In this document: piece by piece, positions 1-7,761 of the stretch | Position numbering within the stretch: the first letter of the stretch is position 1 | Layout of the letters: each line of letters begins with the position of its first letter | NCBI RefSeq assembly: GCF_000518805.1 | Contig: NZ_JAEH01000031.1 | Span: 1 to 36,684 of the forward strand | Source: Shewanella waksmanii ATCC BAA-643 | Lineage (GTDB): Bacteria; Pseudomonadota; Gammaproteobacteria; Enterobacterales; Shewanellaceae | Direction of reading: 5' to 3' | DNA: 36,684 bases | The notes under the pieces: generated by a model | Seen by the model: the letters and a program-made list of their open reading frames with translations, nothing else | Told to the model about the DNA's origin: nothing | Database searches by the model: none | Made by a program: the position numbers and the translations under genes

Positions 1-104
1 GTAACGCCTAATCTCTCTGCCACATCGGCGATCTGGTGACCACGTTCTGTAACTTGTTTAACGGCTTCGATTTTAAATTCGTCGGGATATCGTTTTCCGC
101 GCAT
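1..104 (-). CDS. IS3-family transposase OrfA, 5' end only (partial)
   Basis: The frame reads leftwards from an ATG at 104-102 and leaves the window after 34 codons. The protein starts MRGKRYPDEFKIEAVKQVTE and continues into a helix-turn-helix (roughly HQIADVAERLGV). This is the typical N-terminus of the small DNA-binding OrfA of IS3-family elements, which with OrfB makes the transposase by programmed frameshifting. Only the start can be seen, so whether the element is intact is unknown. The DNA upstream (105-about 150) is its leader and terminal repeat and abuts a broken SIR2-like gene. The family call is confident; the subgroup is not determined. Confidence 0.85.
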   Translation of the reverse strand, partial: MRGKRYPDEFKIEAVKQVTERGHQIADVAERLGV

Positions 105-175
105 GTAACACCTCATATTTTTGGTTCATTATAACTCTATGAAGTGTCTACTGTTCTAGGGGCTTACCAACGTCA
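105..175 (-). mobile_element. Left-end leader and terminal region of the IS3-type element
   Basis: This AT-rich stretch lies between the orfA start and the SIR2-like gene. Its minus strand contains AACAGTAGACACTT, which resembles the end of an IS3-type element. The exact junction is uncertain because the second end of the IS, and hence the inverted repeat and target duplication, is outside the window. The SIR2-like frame runs into this segment and meets a stop at 148-150. Confidence 0.5.
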
Positions 176-465
176 AGCTTTTTCTGGCTTTCTTCAGACT
201 GAAGTAGTTCAACGCAACATTTTTCATTATCTACATCAAAGACTATGACTGGCTCGATACAACTAACATAGTAATGCATAAAAAGCAGGGACTTAAGCTT
301 TTGTTTGTTCTCATCTTCAAAGTACTTACCTAGTGTCTCTATAGACTCACCATCCATCCTGGTCTCTAGTGTTGGGAACAAACCATATGATGCACCTGAA
401 CCAATCAATAAATTGACGTTATTTTGCCAGATATCATTAATGTTTATTTCTTCTATAGATTCCAT
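148..465 (-). pseudogene. SIR2-like NAD-binding protein, 3'-truncated by the IS
   Basis: The frame starts at an ATG at 465-463 (an in-frame TTG lies five codons upstream) and gives about 105 residues. Near the N-terminus is NVNLLIGSGASYGLFPTLE. The hydrophobic strand followed by GSGAS is the NAD-binding signature of SIR2-like domains found in many bacterial antiphage NADase proteins. Such domains are usually 250 residues or more, so most of the protein is missing. The last residues and the stop at 148-150 appear to come from the IS leader, not from the original gene. The SIR2-like call rests on one motif; a role in defence is inferred from family and from its place next to an IS and a tRNA gene. 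Confidence 0.55.
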
Positions 466-601
466 GCTCTTTATCTTCAATGACTTATGATTCAGCCATA
501 GTAACGTTTGGATGATAAGCTGTCAGTAATTGAAGCTAACATTGTCATATAATTCCTAGCATCTCTTGATCACTCACAGCAGCCCCCAAAAAAAAGCAAA
601 T

Positions 602-634
602 AAAAAAGCCCCATCCAATTAAGGACAGGGCTTT
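602..634 (-). terminator. Intrinsic terminator of tRNA-Leu
   Basis: Read on the minus strand, AAAGCCCTGTCC pairs with GGATGGGGCTTT (two G-U pairs) around a TTAATT loop and is followed by a run of T. It starts 8 bases after the tRNA CCA end. Confidence 0.85.
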
Positions 635-641
635 CATATGA

Positions 642-726
642 TGGTACCGGTGGGCGGACTCGAACCGCCACGCATTGCTGCAACGGATTTTGAATCCGTC
701 GTGTATACCAATTTCACCACACCGGC
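642..726 (-). tRNA. tRNA-Leu (anticodon CAA)
   Basis: The minus strand folds into an 85-nt tRNA. It has acceptor strand GCCGGTG, anticodon stem ACGGA/TCCGT with loop TTCAAAA (anticodon CAA, reading UUG), a long variable arm typical of tRNA-Leu, T arm GGCGG-TTCGAGT-CCGCC and an encoded CCA end. The first acceptor pair is G1-U72 instead of G-C. The D arm reads GGTATACAC, where the partial copy upstream has GGTAGACAC. tRNA-Leu(CAA) (leuX in E. coli) is a well-known island integration site. The IS and SIR2 remnant lie just beyond its 3' end. Confidence 0.95.
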
Positions 727-727
727 A

Positions 728-908
728 AAGGCTTGTAGCTAACCTTTCAGTTTGCAAAGAAATCAACTTTCATGTCTAAAAACCGAACTCTTTATAAACT
801 AGCCAACCATCAATTCAGGTTAACATTTTTCAAAACTTAAATTTTTCTTTGCAAATCTTTGCATGAGCCTTTAACTTTAAATTCAGACACTTAAGCTATT
901 CACGCTAA
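728..908. other. AT-rich spacer between the complete and partial tRNA-Leu copies
   Basis: No ORF or structured RNA is apparent. A short direct repeat, CTTTGCAAAT then CTTTGCATG, occurs at about 847-865. If the tRNA half-copy marks an old integration event, this is the only remaining DNA of the insert on that side. Confidence 0.4.
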
Positions 909-948
909 ATTTTGAATCCGTCGTGTCTACCAATTCCACCACACCGGC
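909..948 (-). pseudogene. 5' half of a tRNA-Leu (partial copy)
   Basis: On the minus strand this 40-bp piece matches tRNA-Leu(CAA) from base 1 (948) through the anticodon loop (about 909) and then diverges abruptly. It differs from the complete gene at two places in the D-arm region and is identical over the 18 bp ATTTTGAATCCGTCGTGT (687-704 and 909-926). There is no 3' half, so it cannot give a functional tRNA. The break in the anticodon region is where many tyrosine recombinases cross over in tRNA genes. Confidence 0.85.
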
Positions 949-998
949 ATTAATCAAATAGACCTTAAATCACAGGCTCTGCGAAGTAAGTGAACGGA

Positions 999-1026
999 AT
1001 TATACCTTTGGATTTGGATATCGCAA
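999..1026 (-). promoter_or_regulatory. Sigma-70 promoter for the tRNA-Leu transcript
   Basis: On the minus strand there is a -35 TTGCGA (1026-1021), a 16-bp spacer and a perfect -10 TATAAT (1004-999). It fires through the partial tRNA copy and then, about 265 bp downstream, the complete gene. No comparably good promoter is visible directly upstream of the complete gene. Confidence 0.65.
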
Positions 1027-1177
1027 GCCTTTTACTTAACCTTTAGTATCAAACGAGCATTTTTCCAGCGAAGGCGCCCTTGTTGGCCCCTTTGACAATC
1101 GAAACTATGCTGCCTGCCAGTCAATTGCCAGCTTCACAACACAAAATAGATAAAATTTTCCATTTGCATAGCAATCC

Positions 1178-1191
1178 TTGATCAAGATCAG
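1178..1191 (+). promoter_or_regulatory. FNR/EtrA-type binding site
   Basis: TTGATCAAGATCAG matches the FNR consensus TTGAT-N4-ATCAA at 9 of 10 positions. Its centre (1184.5) lies 41.5 bp before 1226, and a -10-like TAATTT sits at 1214-1219, which is the class II FNR-activated layout. About one 9/10 match is expected by chance in a window this size, so the spacing is what supports it. Confidence 0.5.
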
Positions 1192-1224
1192 CAAAAGTTG
1201 GTAACAATCGCGGTAATTTAGGGA

Positions 1225-1239
1225 TATCAAATTTTGATA
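1225..1239. promoter_or_regulatory. Perfect 15-bp palindrome at the predicted transcript start
   Basis: TATCAAA-T-TTTGATA is a perfect inverted repeat. It covers the start predicted from the FNR-type site and ends 23 bp before the DUF3149-like ATG. It may be an operator or a leader hairpin; the regulator is unknown. Confidence 0.4.
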
Positions 1240-1262
1240 CATCTGCGAAAGAGGATTTCACT

Positions 1263-1391
1263 ATGGCATTTTGGTTAGATTTAATGTTTGGTAACGCCAT
1301 TGGTTTACTGTCGATGATTGTGATATTCGCCACAATAGGGATTATGTCGTACATCATGTGGATGTTCGTTAGCAAATCCAAACCACAATAA
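1263..1391 (+). CDS. Small DUF3149-like membrane protein (42 aa)
   Basis: The ATG at 1263 is preceded by GAGGA seven bases upstream and opens a 42-residue frame starting MAFWLDLMFGNAIGLLSMIV. Residues about 12-36 form one membrane helix, with a short basic tail ending SKSKPQ. The aromatic N-terminus, the FGN-x2-GLLSMIVI core and the size match DUF3149, a family of tiny gammaproteobacterial inner-membrane proteins of unknown function. A strong terminator follows 50 bp later, so it is a single-gene transcript. The FNR-type site upstream suggests expression when oxygen is low; that is inference. Confidence is high that the gene is real, moderate for the family. Confidence 0.8.
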   Translation: MAFWLDLMFGNAIGLLSMIVIFATIGIMSYIMWMFVSKSKPQ

Positions 1392-1442
1392 GCCGCAGCA
1401 GTAGCTAAGCGCGCATCAAAAAATAACAAAATTTCTAATGCA

Positions 1443-1469
1443 GGGGGCCCATTGAGCCCCCATTTTTTT
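1443..1469 (+). terminator. Intrinsic terminator of the DUF3149-like gene
   Basis: GGGGGC pairs with GCCCCC across a 7-nt loop and is followed by A and seven T. Confidence 0.85.
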
Positions 1470-1508
1470 GTCTACATAATATGGATATTAGTAGTGTCAG
1501 CCAGCGCC

Positions 1509-2126
1509 TTAAGCGGCATGCTTGCGCTGCGGCACAATGCTATTGGCAAAAGTTGGGCGTGCTTTTATCAATAGCTGCATCTCTTCCTGGCTAGGCTCAC
1601 CCATTGGCAAACGTAACACCTGACGGTTAAGGTAACTGCGCGCCTGCATTGATATTTTAAAGTCGGCCGTCGACCCCTGAATCGCGTAATGCCTTTGGTT
1701 ACCCATCGGCTGCAAAATATTGGTTTCAACTAAACTCATTACCGCGGGTTCAGCTTCAGGTAGAGTTAAAATAGTTTCGCCTTGTAAAAAGAACTCGCGC
1801 AATAACGCTCGCTCAGTTGGGTCAAGTAAGCGGACTTTTTTCTCAATCACTTCAACATTGCGCTTGCTCTTGAGGTAGGTAATTGCTTCATCTAAAAAGT
1901 AACTTGCCACCTGAGTCAGCAAGTACGCACTACCGATTATCAATCCTAACCCTAAGTAGTGAGCATATTGTTGGACAAACACATCCAATCGCAAGGTTTC
2001 CATCACAGCACTTGGGGCAAACAGCAATGTTGCGCTGACCAATGCAAGCCAAAGCATAGTATTAAACACCACTTGTTTTGGGGTGATCTGTTTCATTATT
2101 TTGACGTCCACTTTTTCCATCTTCAT
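1509..2126 (-). CDS. SieB-like (superinfection exclusion B family) membrane protein
   Basis: The longest frame begins with a TTG at 2180. ATG codons at 2126, 2120 and 2096 are likelier starts; 2126 (about 205 aa) is chosen here, without a strong ribosome site to decide. Two hydrophobic segments follow the N-terminus (around NTMLWLALVSATLLF and YLGLGLIIGSAYLLTQVASY). After them comes a soluble part with LLDPTERALLREFFLQGE and a region resembling the C-terminal part of chromosomal SieB-family proteins. The family is named after phage P22 SieB, which blocks some incoming phages, but most bacterial members have no tested function. No other phage gene is nearby. The assignment is from pattern recall and moderate; membrane location is secure. 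Confidence 0.5.
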   Translation of the reverse strand: MKMEKVDVKIMKQITPKQVVFNTMLWLALVSATLLFAPSAVMETLRLDVFVQQYAHYLGLGLIIGSAYLLTQVASYFLDEAITYLKSKRNVEVIEKKVRLLDPTERALLREFFLQGETILTLPEAEPAVMSLVETNILQPMGNQRHYAIQGSTADFKISMQARSYLNRQVLRLPMGEPSQEEMQLLIKARPTFANSIVPQRKHAA

Positions 2127-2349
2127 ATACCCAGTGTCAAAGATCTGTACTGGATCTACCAAATGCAAAATAAATGCCAAAATTTTTTTGACGCCTTATA
2201 TCTATAGATGTGTCGAAATAGCCAGAAAATCCCCATAAATCAGTAAGCAGAAAACTGTAGGCCGTCTATGCTTAACACTATATGGATCTGAGACCTAGCG
2301 ATGATCAGGTAGATTTCATTTAAGGAAAAGGCGCCCCCCTGAATACACC

Positions 2350-3975
2350 ATGCAAATATTGACTAGCCAATTGCTCAAGAGCCCAATCGGTAGAAAGCTA
2401 ACGCTATCTATTATTTTGTTTAGCTCATTGATCACTATACTCACAACGGGTTTTCAACTTTTTAAGGACTACAACAGTGATGTCAGTCGCATCAGTGAGC
2501 AGTTTGACAGCATTGAAAAAGTTAACCTAGAGGTGCTAGCAGCAAGCATTTGGGTCATTGACGAGCGCCTAATCAATACGCAGATCGACGGTTTGATCCA
2601 GCTGCCAGATATCACCTTTATCGCCATCAACGATGACAGTGGCCAAGAGTGGGAAGCGGGGATACCCAAACCAGAAAATACCATAGAGAAATCCTTTCCA
2701 CTGACCTATAACTCAGGCAATGATGTTATTCCTGTTGGCAGTTTATTGGTGCAAGCCGATCTGCGGGCGGTGTATGACAAACTACTCGATCGCGCCATCG
2801 TCATCTTAATATCTAATGCGATAAAAACCTTCATTGTGGCCGGCTTTATCTTGTTTTTAGTCTGGTTTCAGATCACTCGGCATCTGCTTAAGTTGAGTTT
2901 ATATAGCCAAAATATCCGTATTGATACCGATTTCGAACCACTTATTTTTACTGATAAACAACATCGCCAAGATGAGTTTACTCAAGTCGCTCATGCTATC
3001 AATACTATGCAACAGCAGCTGCGAGTCTCCTTTGACGATATCAAGAAATCTAAACAGGAATTGCAAGACGCACTGGCCGATCGAGAGCGTTTGCTCGATT
3101 TAGAACGCAGTTACAAGGAGGAGCTTGCTAGACAAGTCAAAGAGCGTACGCAAGAACTAGAACAATCATTGCTGGTATTGAAAAAAGCACAAGAAGTGCT
3201 TGTAGAACAAGAGAAAATGGCAGCCTTGGGCGGGCTCGTCTCTGGGGTTGCCCATGAGATCAACACCCCAATCGGTATCTGCTTAACAGCAGCCAGTACC
3301 CAACTGGTGCACATTAAAGAATTGATCGAATTGATCCACAGTGAAAATGCCACCCTTGAAGAGATTAATTCAATCTTAGAAGAGTACCAACAAAGCTGCG
3401 AACTCATTATCAGTAATATTACCCGAGCAAGCAGTTTGATTCAGAAGTTCAAAACAGTCGCTGCCGAGCAGAGTTTAGAAGAAAAGTGCAGTTTAAATCT
3501 GCGGGAAACATTGCAAGACCACTGTGACTCTATGAAGCTCATCTACCCTAATCAACAAGTTGAAATAGATATTAATGTTGATCCCGAATTGGTGATCACT
3601 ACCAATCAAAAGCTGCTCAAGCAGATCGTCACCAACATCTTATCTAATGCTTATGCCCATGCTTTTACTGATCTACAACAAGGGCGCATTTACATAGAAA
3701 GTGAATTTGATGGTGAGCACATTAATATCGCCATTCAAGACAATGGCTGTGGCATTAGCGCTGAGGCTGCCACCCATATTTTTGAGCCTTTTTATACCAC
3801 TACACGTAATAAAGGCGGCACTGGCTTAGGGCTATCTGCCGCTTTTAATGCCGCAACCTTACTCAAAGGCAGCATCAAACTTGATACTGCGCCAATTTTG
3901 GGCGGCGCCTGTTTTGTTATTAGCTTTCCCACCAGCAGTGACCCCATTGAAATGCCGGTGATTCCATTACCTTAA
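2350..3975 (+). CDS. Membrane sensor histidine kinase (orphan)
   Basis: This 541-aa protein has a membrane helix at about 17-37, a periplasmic sensing region (about 40-150), a second helix at about 150-175, a long coiled coil (about 220-290) and a kinase core. The H box is GLVSGVAHEINTP with the phosphorylated His at about 302. The N box is TNILSNAYAHAF (about 428-439), followed by DNGCGIS, FEPFYTTT and GGTGLGLS. The protein should autophosphorylate and pass phosphate to a response regulator. None is adjacent and there is no receiver or Hpt domain, so it is an orphan kinase whose partner and signal cannot be read from context. The gene faces pepT convergently 40 bp away. Confidence 0.9.
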   Translation: MQILTSQLLKSPIGRKLTLSIILFSSLITILTTGFQLFKDYNSDVSRISEQFDSIEKVNLEVLAASIWVIDERLINTQIDGLIQLPDITFIAINDDSGQEWEAGIPKPENTIEKSFPLTYNSGNDVIPVGSLLVQADLRAVYDKLLDRAIVILISNAIKTFIVAGFILFLVWFQITRHLLKLSLYSQNIRIDTDFEPLIFTDKQHRQDEFTQVAHAINTMQQQLRVSFDDIKKSKQELQDALADRERLLDLERSYKEELARQVKERTQELEQSLLVLKKAQEVLVEQEKMAALGGLVSGVAHEINTPIGICLTAASTQLVHIKELIELIHSENATLEEINSILEEYQQSCELIISNITRASSLIQKFKTVAAEQSLEEKCSLNLRETLQDHCDSMKLIYPNQQVEIDINVDPELVITTNQKLLKQIVTNILSNAYAHAFTDLQQGRIYIESEFDGEHINIAIQDNGCGISAEAATHIFEPFYTTTRNKGGTGLGLSAAFNAATLLKGSIKLDTAPILGGACFVISFPTSSDPIEMPVIPLP

Positions 3976-3987
3976 ACCCCCAATCAA

Positions 3988-4021
3988 GCTTAAGATACAT
4001 AGCGTTATGTGTAACTTAAGC
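3988..4021. terminator. Hairpin between the convergent kinase and pepT genes
   Basis: GCTTAAG (3988-3994) pairs with CTTAAGC (4015-4021), with further TACATA/TATGTG pairing inside. It overlaps the pepT stop and lacks a long T run, so termination is possible but weak. Confidence 0.4.
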
Positions 4022-5257
4022 CTTATTGGTGCTTGAGTAGCGCTCCGCAGTAAGACAACTAATAGCAATGATCACTTCGACCGCTTTTTGCATCGACTCT
4101 AAGCAGATGTATTCATGCTTACCATGAAAATTATGCCCGCCGGTAAAAATATTCGGACAAGGTAATCCCATAAACGATAAGCGACTGCCATCGGTACCGC
4201 CGCGAATCGGCTTAATAATGGGTTCGACATTGCAGGCCAGCATTGCCGATTTAGCAATATCGATAATGTGAGGATGGCCTTCGACCTGCTCGCGCATATT
4301 GTAATAGCTATCGGTAATGTCTATGGTCAGTTTGCCAACGGTGAGCTCAGCATCGTACTTAGCAACACGAGATGCTAACCACTGCTTACGCTGCTCAAAC
4401 TGGTCACGATCAAAGTCACGAATTAAGTACGTTAGCTGCGCAGATTCGGTGACCCCTTGCATGTCCATTAGATGGAAAAAGCCATCGTAATCTTGACTGT
4501 TTTCAGGGGTGTCAGCCAACGGCATAGTGGCATGAAAACGTGCAGCCATAGTTTGGGCATTAATCATCACCCCAAATGCACTGCCAGGATGGCAATTGTT
4601 TCCGGTTGCAGTAACTACTGCGGTGGCAGCATTGAAGTTTTCAAACTCCAGTTCCCCCAGCTCACCACCATCAACCGTATAAGCCCATTGGGCGCCAAAA
4701 CCTGCTACATCGAACAGGTCTGCACCGCGGCCAATCTCTTCATCGGGGGTAAAACACAGCAGAATATCGCCATGGGATAGTTGTGGATTATCGATAAGAT
4801 GCTTTAACGCAGTAATGATCTCGGCTATACCGGCTTTGTCGTCACCGCCAAGCAAAGTGTCGCCATTGGTGGTGATCAGGGTTTGTCCACGATATTGGTT
4901 AAGGCTGGGATACTGCTGGGCTGATAAGCTTACCGTTGACGACAGCATGATATCGCCACCTGGGTAATTTTCTATGATTTGCGGTTTAACATCGGCACCG
5001 CTGAAGTCCGGCGCAGTATCAAGATGGGCAATAAAGCCAATGGCTGGCACACCTTGAACCGTTGCGGGCACTTTAGCCCTGAGATAAGCCTTATCGTTTA
5101 GATGTACATCGCTAAAGCCAAGTTGCTGTAACTCTTGTGCCAGTACTTTAGCAAACGCCAACTGGCCTGCTGTACTTGGGCAAGCGCTAACTTGACCATC
5201 TGACTGGGTATTAAAAGTGACATAGCGTAAAAATCGATCTAAAAGTGGTTTGCTCAT
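4016..5257 (-). CDS. pepT: Peptidase T (tripeptide aminopeptidase)
   Basis: PepT is a cytoplasmic dizinc M20B aminopeptidase that removes the N-terminal residue from tripeptides. The 413-aa length fits the family (about 410). Metal and catalytic motifs are all present: AHLDTAPD with His78 and Asp80, [10 protein letters not shown] with Asp140, PDEEIGRG with Glu173 and Glu174, VDGGELGE with Asp196, and [10 protein letters not shown] at 373-382. [14 protein letters not shown] precedes the last motif, as in characterised PepT. The gene starts at an ATG at 5257 and stands alone on the minus strand, with tcdA upstream in the same direction 125 bp away. Nothing is unusual. Confidence 0.96.
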   Translation of the reverse strand: MSKPLLDRFLRYVTFNTQSDGQVSACPSTAGQLAFAKVLAQELQQLGFSDVHLNDKAYLRAKVPATVQGVPAIGFIAHLDTAPDFSGADVKPQIIENYPGGDIMLSSTVSLSAQQYPSLNQYRGQTLITTNGDTLLGGDDKAGIAEIITALKHLIDNPQLSHGDILLCFTPDEEIGRGADLFDVAGFGAQWAYTVDGGELGELEFENFNAATAVVTATGNNCHPGSAFGVMINAQTMAARFHATMPLADTPENSQDYDGFFHLMDMQGVTESAQLTYLIRDFDRDQFEQRKQWLASRVAKYDAELTVGKLTIDITDSYYNMREQVEGHPHIIDIAKSAMLACNVEPIIKPIRGGTDGSRLSFMGLPCPNIFTGGHNFHGKHEYICLESMQKAVEVIIAISCLTAERYSSTNKA

Positions 5258-5382
5258 AACTGAGTACCGATAACTAAAAGTGGCCTGAGTCTATCAAGAC
5301 CATTGAGTACAAAACTTAGATATCGATCAATTTTGCTGCGATTGGTTAACCTACTGCTAACGACATTGCCGTTATCACAACA

Positions 5383-6207
5383 CTAGCTTTTAGCTGCTTT
5401 TGCTCGCTGGGCCAGTTTAATCAGTACTCGGCTTACAGCTACAAAGCCGAATGTGCCAGTCACCACAGTCACCGCGCCAAAACCAGAGGCACAGTCCATA
5501 CGCATACTGCCATCGGCACTGGCTTTTGCATAACAAACACTGCCATCAGCCTGCGGGTAGACCAATTGCTCAGTAGAATAAACCGCTTCAATGCTGAAGC
5601 GTCTAGCGAGATTTTTGGAAAAGTTATATTCACGGCGTAGTAAGTTACGAACTTTCGCCAATAAAGGATCTTGATGAGTCTTAGCTAAATCGGCCACTTG
5701 CACTTGAGTCGGATCAACTTGTCCCCCCGCCCCACCAACTGTGACGATGGGCAGTTTTTGTCTTTTACACCAAGCAATCAATGCGGCTTTGGGTTTGACC
5801 GCATCAATACAGTCGATGACGTAATCAAGGCAGCCTTGCTGCTTACGGCCAATAAAATATTCATTTAAATTGGTGGTGGTAATAAAGTCTTCCACTTCAT
5901 GTACCACACATTCTGGATTGATAGTTTTAATACGCTTAGCCATCACCTCCACTTTAGACTCGCCGATGGTGTCACGTAGTGCATGGATCTGACGATTGGT
6001 ATTAGTCACACAAATGTCATCTAAATCGATTAGCGTTATCTCAGCGATACCACTTCTTGCAAGTGCTTCGGCCACCCAAGTGCCCACTCCGCCGATACCA
6101 ACAACGGCTACGTGAGACTTTGAGAATTGCTGTAGCGCATCTTGGCCATATAAACGGCCAATGCCAGCAAAACGATTTAAATAAGCTTCAGTAAGTGCAC
6201 TCAACAA
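5383..6207 (-). CDS. tcdA: tRNA threonylcarbamoyladenosine dehydratase
   Basis: TcdA (CsdL/YgdL) is an E1-like ATP-dependent enzyme that cyclises t6A37 of tRNA to ct6A. The 274-aa protein has the adenylation-domain motif VAVVGIGGVGTWVAEALARS (about 34-53), LIDLDDICVTNTNRQIHAL, VTVGGAGGQVDPTQ, and the C-terminal MDCASGFGAVTVVTGTFGF, all in the order of E. coli TcdA. The frame has no ATG before the conserved core. A TTG at 6207 (or the next codon) follows GGAG at 5-8 bases, so a TTG start is very likely. The usual sulphur-transfer neighbours csdA and csdE are not here. Confidence 0.93.
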   Translation of the reverse strand: MLSALTEAYLNRFAGIGRLYGQDALQQFSKSHVAVVGIGGVGTWVAEALARSGIAEITLIDLDDICVTNTNRQIHALRDTIGESKVEVMAKRIKTINPECVVHEVEDFITTTNLNEYFIGRKQQGCLDYVIDCIDAVKPKAALIAWCKRQKLPIVTVGGAGGQVDPTQVQVADLAKTHQDPLLAKVRNLLRREYNFSKNLARRFSIEAVYSTEQLVYPQADGSVCYAKASADGSMRMDCASGFGAVTVVTGTFGFVAVSRVLIKLAQRAKAAKS

Positions 6208-6602
6208 TCACGCTCCAACAAAATAAACACTGCGGCGCTGATTTTATCTCAATCTGCCAGCAAACCCCACAGCAATTATTCAAATCAACAATTGTTAATT
6301 TTACTCACCAAAAGTAGTCAACTTAAGTCGCATCAGAAAAGCATGTTACCAATACTCACAACTAATTGAATAACAATGTAAAAAAACATGAAAACCATCA
6401 CGTATTTAGTGATTTTTTTGAACTTCATCACAAAATATTCAGGCAGATTTATGCAGACTGCCCAGCGACAAACACAGGCTCTCACATTAGCCGACAGTGG
6501 ATGTTTCCGCTGTCATTAATACCAACAGATTCTAAATAGCCCAGCTTAGTGATGTCACTGCATACCGCAGTTGTACATCCTTATCGCTACAGGAAGATGA
6601 CA
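6208..6602 (+). promoter_or_regulatory. Long leader and promoter region of the first porin
   Basis: There is no gene in these 395 bases, which are AT-rich in the first half. A hairpin GACAGTGG-ATGTTT-CCGCTGTC at 6493-6514, with one G-U pair and no T run, would lie in the mRNA leader. AGGAAG at 6591-6596 is placed six bases before the ATG at 6603 and decides the start in favour of that codon over the ATG at 6597. Confidence 0.5.
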
Positions 6603-7661
6603 ATGAAAAAAACTGTTCTGTCCGCAACAATTATCTCAGCATTAGCAGCGACTTCTTTTACTGCCCTAGCTGATGGTCCAAACTTCTATGGCCGTGCCGA
6701 TCTTGCATTCACCAACTCAGATCTTGGCGCTGCCACACAAAACAAGAAAGATGGCACTATCATTGAGAACAACTTCTCATGGTTAGGTGTTAAAGGCACT
6801 GAGAAGATCAACGAAGATCTTGAAGTGATCTACCAAATGGAGTTCGGTGTTAGCAATTTCGACAACTCTGGCAACACGTTCTCAGCACGTAACACTTACC
6901 TAGGTTTAAAAACCGTAGCGGGTACTGCACTTGTTGGCCGTAATGACACTGTGTTCAAAGCCTCAGAAGGCGGAGTTGACCTATTTGGTAACACCAACTC
7001 AGATATCGATCGCTTAGCTGCAGGACAATCTCGTACTGCTGATGGCATCACTTATTACTCACCAAAAATTGCTGATCTAGTTACCCTAAACGCCACTTAC
7101 CTAATTGAAGACAACTACGTTGATTTTGACGGTGACGAGCGTGTTGACGCTGGCAACATGTATGCCCTAAGCGCGACATTAGGTGACAAAGCGCTTAAAG
7201 CACAAAACTACTACGTGGCTGCTGCTTACAACGACGGCATTGACGATGTCAAAGCATACCGCGGTGTTGCTCAAGTTAAACTGGGTAACGTCATTCTTGG
7301 TGGTTTCTACCAGAATACTGAACACAAAGATGAACAGTATTCAAACCTTGAAGGTGACACATACTTTGTTAACGCGGCCTACGTAATGGGCAATGTTAAG
7401 TTAAAAGCAATGTACGGTAGCGATGACTCAGGCCTAGGTAACTACGTTAAAAACTACGTTGGTAACGCTGACGGTGCAGGTATGGAAACCGTAACTGACG
7501 TTGATATCCAACAGTTCAGCATCGGTGCAGACTACCGTGTTAGCAAAAACACCCTATTTTATGGTCACTACACCAAATACGACGGTGACATGAAGCTAGC
7601 GGGTGTTACCGCCGATTTAAGTGATGATATCTTCACTTTAGGTATGCGTTTCGACTTCTAA
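6603..7661 (+). CDS. Outer-membrane general porin, copy 1
   Basis: The 352-aa precursor begins MKKTVLSATIISALAATSFT and is cut after ALA, leaving DGPNFYGRADLAF, the first strand of a Gram-negative porin. The barrel shows alternating amphipathic strands, the motif NTYLGLKTVAGTALVGRND, YYSPKIADLVTLNATYL and a C-terminal strand ending FTLGMRFDF. The terminal Phe is the BAM insertion signal. It should form a trimeric 16-strand channel for small solutes. The next gene is a close paralogue. A strong terminator separates the two, so each is transcribed alone. Substrate preference cannot be told from sequence. Confidence 0.93.
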   Translation: MKKTVLSATIISALAATSFTALADGPNFYGRADLAFTNSDLGAATQNKKDGTIIENNFSWLGVKGTEKINEDLEVIYQMEFGVSNFDNSGNTFSARNTYLGLKTVAGTALVGRNDTVFKASEGGVDLFGNTNSDIDRLAAGQSRTADGITYYSPKIADLVTLNATYLIEDNYVDFDGDERVDAGNMYALSATLGDKALKAQNYYVAAAYNDGIDDVKAYRGVAQVKLGNVILGGFYQNTEHKDEQYSNLEGDTYFVNAAYVMGNVKLKAMYGSDDSGLGNYVKNYVGNADGAGMETVTDVDIQQFSIGADYRVSKNTLFYGHYTKYDGDMKLAGVTADLSDDIFTLGMRFDF

Positions 7662-7734
7662 TCGCTGTTGCGAATCAAGTCGTCGTACCCACGAATACTT
7701 GAACGCTATTTTATATAGCCATTAAGTGTTAGTT

Positions 7735-7761
7735 AAAAAGCACCCTCAGGGGTGCTTTTTA
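7735..7761 (+). terminator. Intrinsic terminator of porin 1
   Basis: AAAAAGCACCC pairs with GGGTGCTTTTT around a 4-nt loop and ends in a T run. Confidence 0.9.

Noticed and set aside
545..766. 73-aa minus-strand frame over the tRNA-Leu region
   Set aside because: It runs straight through the tRNA and its terminator and has no ribosome site or family resemblance.
1121..1429. 102-aa minus-strand frame opposite the DUF3149-like gene
   Set aside because: It lies antisense to a well-supported small gene with a ribosome site and terminator, and its sequence looks like a shadow translation.
1509..2180. Prophage or defence island around the SieB-like gene
   Set aside because: No integrase, capsid or other phage gene is nearby; the neighbours are a histidine kinase and core enzymes.
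6549..6602. Upstream extension of porin 1 to 6549
   Set aside because: The extension would put extra residues before a normal signal peptide; AGGAAG is correctly spaced for the ATG at 6603.
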